A stretch of DNA of 64,000 nt, from positions 487,501-551,500 of the forward strand of contig JACYXH010000007.1 in the NCBI GenBank assembly GCA_026745465.1, written 5' to 3'. How positions within the stretch are numbered: position 1 is the first letter of the stretch; every line of letters starts with the position of its first letter. Shown here in pieces: positions 38,718 through 54,700 of this stretch. Both the position numbers and the translations under genes were made by a program. The notes beneath the pieces were generated by a model. That model saw nothing but the letters and a program-made list of their open reading frames with translations. It ran no database searches and was not told where the DNA came from. This DNA comes from Lota lota (lineage: Eukaryota; Chordata; Actinopteri; Gadiformes; Lotidae).

Positions 38718-39354
38718 AAATGTGGCTGACAGCCCACTAGGGGGCGCCTATTCCCCCCTGTGTGTGGCTCGCTGTTTGTTATTGCAACCTTAAAGCACTC
38801 ATGCAGCTGCAGCGGTATATAATTGCACTGTGTATTTAAGTGATGATGTGCATCCTCATAGTTTGATGTATGTAGAATACGTATGGATTATTTCACGTTC
38901 AAATTGCGTGTCATGGGGGCAAGTGATTGTGACAATGTGGGGTGGTTTTGAGGATGGGCAGGGAAATTCTATGCAGATAAATCAAATTAATTTGCATATT
39001 GAACCTGCCTTCAGGGATAGAATGAGGGTTGGATACATGTAGTTAGTAAGGGAGTGGGAACGAATGGCATGTTGTTTTGATGGAAATGGATGTTGACACT
39101 TTTTTTTTTAACACCCTTTCCCCGAGTGCCTTAAAGCTTTGGTTCAGTAACACATAAAGATCACGCAAAGTATTTTATTGTGGCTCTCAAGAATGTCTTG
39201 CTGAAATGTTGTACCTACTCGTTTTATACGGTCTGAGGTCAAGTGGTTTGCTTCCTCCATTATCGATTTTGTTTTTGATTGTTGTATCGGATGTGCCTCT
39301 TGGCTTCGTCTTATCATTTCATAATTGTGTTTGGCTATGCAAGATGCCATAATT

Positions 39355-39360
39355 AATAAA
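39355..39360 (+). promoter_or_regulatory. Poly(A) signal of cyb5r3
   Basis: AATAAA about 640 bases after the cyb5r3 stop, and the first canonical hexamer on this strand downstream of the gene. It gives a plausible 3' UTR of about 0.65 kb. Confidence 0.55.
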
Positions 39361-39668
39361 AACAAATATCTTAAGCCACAACTGATTGATTCTAAATCAG
39401 TTGTCACTTTCCCATGAAATATGTAATTGAGTATTAGTACTCATGCTGTTAGTACTTGATAAAGTACCACCTGGAGTTCTGCCAATTAGTACATTTCCTA
39501 GCTATATTACCCCCACAGTATAAGCTTGAGTTTGTCATTAGACCACAAAACAATTCATTCTCACACGGGATCGATTCCAACTGGAACAATTTGACTAAAT
39601 GAATAAAACTATGCCACACACACTGATAACCCATAGTTCCAAAAAAAACAAATTGCCATATTTAGCAT

Positions 39669-39674
39669 TTTATT
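39669..39674 (-). promoter_or_regulatory. Poly(A) signal of mrpl42
   Basis: TTTATT on the + strand (AATAAA in the sense strand), about 50 bases after the mrpl42 stop. It implies a very short 3' UTR. Confidence 0.6.
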
Positions 39675-39725
39675 ACACAGTATATTAGAATATTTCAAAC
39701 AGACACTTGAATGGATGTCCTTCAG

Positions 39726-41475
39726 TTATCTGTCTTTTGGTGGATTCTTCTTTATACGTCTCATGTGATACCTGCAAACAAATAAAACATTACATTTCAC
39801 TTTTCAAACATAAGGGGTACTCGTGGTGTTTTACAAATCTTTAATGCAATATTAAACACTACACTGCTTCACATTGGTGCAATTAATATCATACACACTT
39901 GCATTGGGAGCTTTTATTTTAATTTTTTACCCTTACTATTAATCAAAAGCTTTCATCCAAAAGAGACTTGCAGTGAATACAGATACAGGTCATTAAGGAG
40001 CAGGTAAGGGACATCTTGCTCAAGGATTTCTACAGGTTAGCCTACATACATTGGGGGAATCGACCCAAATAGTACCTTTTGGCCTGGGAGTCATACACCT
40101 TAGCTACACTACACTGTCCCACCCACAGTAAACAGTTCCCATACTGTTCCAAGCGCAGCTGTATTTAGTTTAATCTTTCATGCGTATACTTACTGTCCTC
40201 TGGGATACCAGCCGTGCTTGGTGGTGAAGAACATCTTGCTCAGCTCCTCGATGGTGGGTCCCTGTTTGCCCCTTATCACCTCCATGCTGAGGTGGGCCTT
40301 GATCACCTGGTCGTGGGTCTCTGCTGCGTTGCTCAGAGGCCCCGGCCGTTTGATTGGCTGGAAATGAAAAGTGGCGTTAATCATGGTATAATAATCATCA
40401 AGTGCCATTTTCTTTGTTTGTGTATTCTGACATAAACAGGGTTCTTGTAAAATTGTGTCAAGGACTAAAGTACTAACACTGATAATAGTGTGACTGAAAC
40501 ATAAGAGATGTAATGTTTAAAAGGTGGCATTCATAACTTGACACAGAACACCAACTACATGTGAGCATTTTCTGAAGCAATTTTCAATTGATTAAGGCCT
40601 GAAACTATGTCAAAGTATGGCTAAAATAAATGCTCAAAATGATGATCAATTCTGGAACCACGTAATCATTTAGGCGCTATATAACTCACCTGGGTGAGTT
40701 CATAGGGAACGTCAACAGAGGGATGGTAGCACACAATTGTGTTTCCATCGGAAGTCACACCAATCTCCACTTTGCTGAAATGGAAAGATGAATGTACAAA
40801 AGCTCCCATGCACAAATCCAAAATGGCACACCAACTGAACACTGAAATCAACAAGTCATTTATGCAAATCAGTCATTGTTTGCTCTGTATCTGGTCTAAC
40901 TAAACTGAATGATTGAAAAGTGATATTGCTCAGGATGTCGTACCAATTGGCGTCATTGATTGAAGGGCCAGCCACGTTTGATTGATGACAAGTTGGCACC
41001 AAACATGCTGAAACAGATAAACAAGCACATGAGTTGCATACCAAACGTATAGTTAAGGTTACATGTATTCTCATAACAATTAGCATACAAACCTCAAAGC
41101 CTAGAGGGCCATTTGAATTGGATTCCACGTGAAAAATGTGTCTCGATCAATGTCTTTCAATTGACCGTTTAACGGGATGTTAACAGTTAAAACACGATTC
41201 AGTGCACATGAGCATGTAATGACATAGCTCATCTTGACCACCTTACGGTGGGAAACAAAACCGGCATGTTACTGATGGTTTGCATTTCTAAGTACAAGCT
41301 TAGTCGCGGTAACGTTAGCTCTTACTAAAATCCTAGTATTAAACGAAGTCAAATAAATTCGTATTTTTCATATGCAAGATGGCACGATGGAAAACTTACT
41401 TTGTCCAAGCCTCAGGTTTGTGGTATTATAAAGTCGTGAGAGGGACCTTAACCTGCACAAATGACCTGACGCCAT
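39726..41475 (-). CDS. mrpl42: Mitochondrial ribosomal protein L42, complete
   Basis: A component of the mitochondrial ribosome, nuclear-encoded and imported into the matrix. Five exons on the minus strand: 41400-41475, 40944-41007, 40690-40774, 40194-40357 and 39726-39771, giving 144 residues (human 142). The N terminus [17 protein letters not shown] is rich in Arg, Ser and Leu and lacks acidic residues, as expected for a mitochondrial targeting peptide. The conserved core is easy to recognise: [25 protein letters not shown]-type [25 protein letters not shown] and the C-terminal NPPKDR. All joins keep the frame (codons split as A|CA, TG|C and CA|G). It is tail-to-tail with cyb5r3 and on the same strand as pwp1. 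Confidence 0.96.
39945..40125 (-). mobile_element. SINE-like repeat (family A), reversed, in mrpl42 intron 4
   Basis: Tail core CTTTCATCCAAAAGAGACTT, ATACAGGTCATTAAGGAGCA, CATCTTGCTCAAGGA, and head with TTTTGGCCTGGGAGTCATAC. Confidence 0.75.
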
Positions 41476-42133
41476 GCTCAAAAACTCAACATTGTTGTAC
41501 GACACAATAATAGTTCCGTGTGAACAACATGGCACATATCGGTTCCGCTATATTATACAGTCGATATATTGTAACAACACACGTTAGAACTACAATAAAT
41601 ATAGATAAAATATAATACTAGCATTTCAGTTATGTTGGGATGCATAAGGACATTCAGTCGATTTTTACATTGGTAATTGTTTCAAAGTTGGCATAAACTT
41701 AATGAAACAAGTATGCACATGCACCGGTCTACTGGCCAGATTACCCACATATCCATCTATGCGCAGCAGTTTCATTGCATAAAATATTTAATAGTCGTTT
41801 ACAAGAGAGACAGATATATACACTTGGTACAAGTAATTTTACTTTTGATAGTATTCCTTTTCAATGTCACTATGACATTTAACACATGTAAAATGCATAT
41901 TTTCCCACACGGACAATTTATTTTGTTTTGATTTTAAGTGTCAATAAAACTGCAAAAAACAAAAACATTTACATTTCCTCTTGTTAGCAATGCGAGTTTT
42001 CAAAGTCTTCCGTTTCCTTCTTGCCCCCACCTAACAAAGTCCTCTGCCACTAATTCCATTAAAAAATGAACAAGCAACAAATGTGTTGCCAATATTCCAT
42101 TGCCAAATGAACACAATCCAAGCAATCTTTCAC
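41476..42133. other. Gap between mrpl42 start and pwp1 end
   Basis: About 650 bases that must hold the mrpl42 promoter and the pwp1 3' end. It is AT-rich, and I see no repeats or coding sequence I can support. Confidence 0.6.
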
Positions 42134-42139
42134 TTTATT
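42134..42139 (-). promoter_or_regulatory. Poly(A) signal of pwp1
   Basis: TTTATT on the + strand (AATAAA in sense) starts 28 bases after the pwp1 stop codon, giving one of the shortest 3' UTRs in the window. Confidence 0.65.
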
Positions 42140-42167
42140 CATCCTGGTTTCGATCCAGAGTGTGTTG

Positions 42168-48316
<6,149 letters not shown>

Positions 48317-49143
48317 GTTTGAAATGTGTTTGTCGGATTAAATGTAACCCACCAAAACAACTATCTTTGATAAGTCTGTCAGACAAGCCTTTAAAAACGT
48401 ATTGCATGTGAGCGTCGGTGCGGTGAACATGTGAGTCTATTTGGTAGTGAAGCAACGTCGCATCTCGATGACGTCGCTTGAACTATTAAAAGGGGCCGCC
48501 TGCATTCAGAATTGACAACTATGTTATGTTTTATGGATTATTTTCGTATCCTACACCCATGGTTTATAAAGGCATGCATTACTATAGGCAGCGGCTGAAA
48601 GGTAATGTCCATGTCCATAACACGATGGCCAAAATGGTTGGTGATTACAGGTAAACATGTGATCCTAATCGTGCTTGGGTTGAGTACCTCCTAGTGGAAA
48701 TACATGGAACGGCAGTATCAAGTAAGAGTCAAGTTAAAGAATTCAATTCATTTGTAATTATAACGGGCTTGGAACACATAATCATATGACCATTTTAGAT
48801 TATACCCAATACTTTATTTATGAACGTAACGTTGCAGAACACAGCGCAGGACAAACCATTTAGTGGCACTTCCTCAGAGATGATACAAATGTTAAATATA
48901 GTATAATATTCCTCCGGTCAATAAGATATAGAGAAGCAGCAAGTCAACAACACTCAACACAATTTATTTTCATGAGACATTTCCAGATGTATTGTTTACT
49001 CCAATACTATTCCTCCATACGTCTCTTCTGTTCTGTTCTTAATCCACAACCAACTGGGTCCTGTGGTCTTGATTAATCATACAGCTCGCCCACATTTAAT
49101 TAAACACTCATTCTCTCGACTCACTCTCACACACACACTGAAT
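48317..49143. other. Gap between pwp1 start and coa3 stop
   Basis: Holds the pwp1 promoter/5' UTR and the coa3 3' UTR. I see no repeats or extra coding sequence. Confidence 0.6.
48963..48968 (-). promoter_or_regulatory. Candidate poly(A) signal of coa3
   Basis: TTTATT on the + strand (AATAAA in sense), about 175 bases after the coa3 stop. Another candidate lies near 48814. Confidence 0.45.
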
Positions 49144-49802
49144 CTAGGAGTTGGCTCCAGTGCGTGGACCTCTCCAGATTTTGGTCTTTGCTTCATCGTC
49201 GATTTCATCCAGTATTTTCTCCTGTTTGACAGAGAGAATGGTGTAGCTGACTGATTGGAGTTAAGGACACAAAGACACCAGTGTACCTGTATGGTTTACA
49301 TACGTTCATAAAAAAAAAAGACTAATACATAGTCTCAAAATAGTGCCCTCTGCATCAAAGCCCACCCCAGGCTTTATGAAGACCTGTAACTCATGACCTC
49401 GGAGTTGTGGGAAGATGGACTTAGTTTTAACACCCATCACAATGTCAGATACCATTCAAAGAAGACTGTTTGTATACAAACTCCAAGCCTCACTAATTCA
49501 GGTGTACCACAATCATGGTATGAGTTTAGGACTTGCTATTTAACTGCCATCTTTTATGAAATGACACTTCTTCGATTTAAACGGTGAACGCAGGTTTTAC
49601 TGGGGGCCCCAGGGTTAACAGCTTTCATAAGGATACAAACACCGACTACAAACGCTCCAATGGCGAGGCCCGTCAGCCGGTTCCGACCGCGGATTCGCTC
49701 GGCGTTTCTTTTCCAGTAATCGAGTTCATTCTTCCGGTGCAAAAGCAGTTTCTGAGACGCTGACGACTGTATTTTCGCACTTTCTGCATCTTTGTCCGCC
49801 AT
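49144..49802 (-). CDS. coa3: Cytochrome c oxidase assembly factor 3 (COA3/CCDC56), complete
   Basis: COA3 is a small single-pass inner mitochondrial membrane protein that promotes COX1 translation and early complex IV assembly. Two exons on the minus strand, 49637-49802 and 49144-49250, give 90 residues (human 106). The sequence begins MADKDAESAK. A charged segment, KNELDYWKRNAERIRGRNR (about 24-42), precedes a hydrophobic span at about 43-63 (LTGLAIGAFVVGVFSYTILS). The acidic signature VKQEKILDEIDDEAK follows, corresponding to the RFLDELEDEAK region of human COA3. The donor GTATCC is weak, but it is the only join that restores the FSYT segment (T|TC). The start ATG has CAAC upstream and GCG after it. 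A 48-bp minisatellite begins about 90 bases upstream. Confidence 0.92.
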
Positions 49803-49893
49803 GTTGCCCGGTTCTGTATTCTTCGACTCACTGTAATGTCATCAGACAGAAAACGCCACAAAAAAGAAGAAGCTAAAAGCTACACACCGCCGT

Positions 49894-50115
49894 CTAGTGT
49901 ACTGGAGTGTACCCACTATAGACTACAGCGAACACCGCCACCTTGTGTACTGGAGTGTACCTACTATAGACTACAGTGAACACCGCCACCTTGTGTACTG
50001 GAGTGTACCCACTATAGACTACAGCGAACACCGCCACCTTGTGTACTGGAGTGTACCCACTATAGACTACAGCGAACACCGCCTCTTTGTGTACTGGAGT
50101 GTACCTATTATATAG
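49894..50115 (+). repeat. 48-bp minisatellite upstream of coa3
   Basis: ACTGGAGTGTACC begins at 49901, 49949, 49997, 50045 and 50093, an exact 48-base period. Copies differ by one or two bases. It lies about 90-310 bases upstream of the coa3 start codon. Confidence 0.97.
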
Positions 50116-50681
50116 GCTAAAGGTACACACTGCCACCCCGTAGTGCCTTCGATATAGTATCTTCCATAATCATGTAATAATACAAATATGTATACAATAA
50201 ATAAAAATTAACAAATCAAACAAAATATATGTTTTATAACAGAAAATACAGTTTCATTTTAAATGTGTAAAAACAGACACGACTGGAGATATGTGCATCA
50301 TAAAAATGACATTTCTGGCTAGAAGATAGATTACGTACCTTTTGTTAAAAACACAAGAATAAGCAATTGTGCAATGTTGCAGTATTAGTCAATATGGTTA
50401 ACTTAGAGGGAAAAAAATAAAAAGCACACCATTGTGTAATTCAACAATGCTGTTACACGGGTAAAAGCAAGCAGTAGGCCTAGTTTAATGCCGATTCACA
50501 AAGTATACGTGTCATTTTGTATCACCATCAAATTTAGTCGATTACAATCATTTTTAAGATTTGTTGTGTAATATTGTGAAAGGACTCCAATGTACTCAGT
50601 GGCCATGACCTAATTGGACAGTTGAGCAAATCATTTAAACAAAACCACAAAAAAGATTTTGCGGTGGAATATATTTACATT

Positions 50682-50760
50682 TACATTTACATTTAGGGCA
50701 TTTAGCAGACACTTTTATCCAAAGCGATTTACAATAAGTACATTTGTAAATTATTGGCAT
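50682..50760 (-). repeat. Teleost-type short interspersed fragment with ACATTT tail
   Basis: TTTACATTTACATTTACATT followed by GGGCATTTAGCAGACACTTT and ATCCAAAGCGATTTACAATA. It shares the TTAGCAGAC...ATCCAAAGCG core with the family A SINE tails but lacks the head. Confidence 0.7.
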
Positions 50761-51204
50761 ATTTACACTGAATACTTGAAGTGTGACTATTTACATCAAG
50801 TAATCACCTGGTCTGTGTCCAGGTGTTTGTAACAGTAATCATCAACACAGAGGGGAATACAAAATGGGAGTACTTACTGTGCATAATTTCATTCTAGGGT
50901 TAAACATGGCTTTCATAATACTGCTGTTTAAAAATGGCACTTGGCAAAAAACAAGCATTCAACAGTGTTTGATTGAGATGCATACTGTTTTCAACCAAAT
51001 AACCACACTTAGATTGTCTGGGTCATCCCAATCATTGCACAACTAGCATGCACCATTGGCACTGTAACTCCTTCTGTTTTTGTGCATTTGTGTTGCATAT
51101 AATAAGTGGTTACGAGATGGTCAACAAGCATTTCAAATTGCCCCCTTCAATCCCGTGACACGATAAGAACCTAAATACATACACAAATGGCGATCGTTCC
51201 TATT

Positions 51205-51370
51205 TAGGGATTTACATGACACATTTTCCAAAGCAACTGTTGATTCAGATACATGTCATTAGTGAGCAGGAAGGGCTAAGGGCATCTTGCTTGGTACACT
51301 GAGGACATTGGGGTTTGATCCCGGACACTTTCAGATGCAAGATGAACAGCCTAGCCACTACAATAACCCC
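51205..51370 (-). mobile_element. SINE-like repeat (family A), reversed, upstream of ano6 3' end
   Basis: ATACATGTCATTAGTGAGCA, GGCATCTTGCTTGG, GGGGTTTGATCCCGGACACT and AGCCACTACAATA, followed by poly(C). Confidence 0.7.
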
Positions 51371-51724
51371 CCCCCCCACCCCCCTTTGGACGAAAAACCA
51401 TAATGGAATGTTTCAACGCGACATTTTCTCCACCAACGGAAATTATTATTATTTTGATTCGTAGAGGTACCTTCCATCGTCACTGTCGGTGAATATGTTT
51501 AAGGCAACCTATAAAATGGCACATATATGAAAAACATTATTATTCGTTAGGTTTAGTTTTTTCTACGAGTGGTTCATCCTAAAACAAGTAGTTTGTTAAT
51601 GGTTATGGCCATTTAGGATTGGCGAAATCTGCATTGGCAATTAACACTTGCGTGTCTACCATCTTTGGTTAGTAATCATGATCCTTGCTTACGATCGTCG
51701 CCCCAAATCACATTTCTACAATCT

Positions 51725-54700
51725 TCAGAAATCCAGCTCCATTGCCAGCCCCTGGTCTTCCTCCTTGCTCTCCGGTTGTTTGGGTGTCTCCTCGTCACCA
51801 ACCGGTTTCAGCCGTTTGGTCACCAGCTTGAGGTTGGCCTCGTGGATGATGACCTGGGTCAGGTACCGCTCCCGTTTGATCTGCTCCCTGATGGACTCCG
51901 GCACGTCGGGGATCATGTAGGAGAGCACAAACTTGGTGAAGTAGACGATGTGCTGCAGGCAGGAGGAGGAGGAGGAGGAGGAGGAGGAGAAGGAGATGCA
52001 TTCAAGCCAAGTCCTTTTCACCACAAATGACAGTCTTTTAACCTTTTAAGTGAAGACATTCATAAACTAATTTCACTTTCATTTCCACTTTCTGTATATC
52101 ATGTATCTTTCTGTATCCGTTTTTTCTCCATAATATTCCATATTCTATTTATTTGACCAATGTATATATTCTTGTAATACATTCAATCTTTCAACAGCTT
52201 TCATTTGTTTCTGGCTTTCATTCGTTAATGGATTTGTTTGGCCAGTAGGGCCAATAGAGTATTTAGCTTTTATTTTTTCAGTTGATGCACTTTGTCAAAT
52301 TGATTTTTAAAAGGTTAATATAAATGCATTATCTATAATCTGGCTTCAAGAAACATGCCTTTAAAAGCTTGTACATACCTCAACAACGATTATAAAGGCC
52401 ATTTTGGCAGCGATCACATGCCAGTATAGCATATTGTACTGGTACTCTCTGGGATGGCCCGGGGGATTCCGGAAATCTCGATAGCTAAAAGGCAGTTGTA
52501 AACATCTGTTAGTTTCCACCCACAAAAAAACACCTGGAAAAACACAGACGACTGCAGTTTCAACTAAAGCACATTCATTCAAATGATGTTTAAAAATGTT
52601 TAATAACATTGAAATAACATAAGTATACTTACATTTTCAACTGCTTTAAACATATTCTGAAATGAACCCTAAAGTTGACTTTTATTTTGAAAAGTTATAT
52701 TTTTAGCTGTTTCGAGTGTACCGGCAGGTGGTGCTGTCGTTGAACCAGTAGGGCGTGTTGATGGGCCGGCTGTTGTTGGAGAAGTCGTTGATGTTGAAGA
52801 TGGAGAGCGTGCTGTTGATGTACCCACTCATGGTGTGCTGGGAGTGCTCGCCGTAGGGAAACACTGAGAAGGACCAGTAGTACACCAAGCGGGGGATCAT
52901 GTCAGAGGTAAAGGCAATGATCATAGCCTGGGGCAGAACACATGGAGGGACAGCGGGAAGGCAGAGTTAATACATTGCAGAATAGACACAACCCAGTCTT
53001 TTTTCAAAGTTACTCAAGAGTGAATATACCTTTTAAGATACATGTCATTACGGAACAGCTAGGGACATGCAACACATTGTTTAAAAAAGAATACTGAATT
53101 ATTTAAGATTCAACATAAAATCAGCTCTCTTTCAATAAGGTTTGTAGCTGATAATGGAGGCATCGGAGTAAAACCTTCAAACATAAACCTGATAACTTAG
53201 TTAGGATTTCAGTTATTTCACTCACAACGCCACCTTTTGTACTGAAAAGGAAGAGTACCACTTTTTAACCACTCACAAAAACATTTCATAATTTCCCACA
53301 CATAAAATAATAATAGAAACATGACATGGGGTGAGTCCAGTCACACTGGGGGGGCACTGGGGGGGGGGGGGGGGGTGGGGACGGTGAGTCACATGACACC
53401 GGCCACACAAGCCACTCACGTTGGTGGCCACCGCCAGGATAGCCACGCCCTGGAGGATGGGCTGCCAGGCCCCGATGTCCTGGGCCTTCTCCGGCACCAT
53501 GCGGCGGAACTGGGTGGTGATCTTCCAGGCGTCCACGCGGATCTCAAACAGGTTGTTGACCAGCGCCAGGACCGGAGCCAGGGGGAAGGAGGCCACGAAC
53601 AGGGTGACGAAGCCGAACTGGATCACTGGAGCGGATCACACGATGAGGCAAGAAGGGCAAAAGAGAACACTTTTAAATCCTTAGAGGGTTGCAGTAGCAA
53701 CGCTTCTAATCAAACAAAGAGATACAAATAAGGATAACTTTTGATTGAATTGCAGCTATATGCATAACCTAAGTGCCACAATAAATACAAAATAAGTGTA
53801 AAAATCAACTAAAATAGAATAGAACAATAGAATCAACTAAAACAAAGAAACTGCTATTGTGACTGGAGCTAATGTGTGTGATAGGTCAACAGGCAAGATG
53901 TCAATGTGCATGTTTATAATAATAAATACAACACAAACACCAAGGAATAGTTGTCTGTGCCTTTACTGCGTAGGATCGACCACATAGATGGTCAATTGTG
54001 GAAAGCATGGTTTGCATACTCAGGAATTCTTTACATACCTGCACTGCATAAATAAGGGTGTCAAATGTGTTGCCTAATGTAAACACACAGGCTGAAACAT
54101 GCATGTGCTTTGCATCGGAAACACACATACACTTTGTGTAGTACATGTGTCATGTGACCTCAATTGCGATCTGATTGGTAGGTTCAAACAGAAGAACATC
54201 CAGCACAAATTGCTTTGATTAAGAAATAGAGAAAGACATTTAAGAAAAATATATATACAAAAAGAAGAAATTAGGAACTCAAAATGAAGACATAAAGAAA
54301 TAAAATCAAAAATAAAATAGGTAAATAAATGAAATAACCGCCAGATCCCACTTCCCCTCCCCAGATGAACACATGAAGAACTGAACCAAACGTCCAGATG
54401 CCTACCCATCTCCAGGTATTCGTAGAACAGCCCCAGCTTGCCGAAGGGTAGCAGCTGGTAGTCCTGCTCCCAACGGGGGATCTCCTTCTCCGAGCCGGCG
54501 CGCGTACAGTGGCGGAAGATCAGGTTCTTCACCCACCTGCAGCAGCAGGAAGTCCAGTGGTTAGGGTGTCCCGCTCCCAGCCGAAACGTACTAGGTTTGA
54601 TTCCCCAGCCTCCTAAGACGCTCGTGACCCTTACCTGCTCCTTAATGACATGGCATTTGAATTCAGTGGAAGTTGCGTTGAATGAAAGCGTCTACTAAAT

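Larger units (their letters stand above)
49803..51724. other. Intergenic region coa3-ano6
   Basis: Contains the coa3 5' flank with a 48-bp minisatellite (49894-50115), a SINE-tail-like fragment preceded by ACATTT repeats (50682-50760) and a reversed SINE copy (51205-51370) ending in poly(C). The ano6 3' UTR must end in here, but I could not choose a poly(A) site. No other gene is seen. Confidence 0.65.

Noticed and set aside
49894-50136. Possible CRISPR-like or coding repeat array (48-bp units)
   Set aside because: Units abut with no spacers, the genome is eukaryotic, and the open frames on both strands follow from a period divisible by three.
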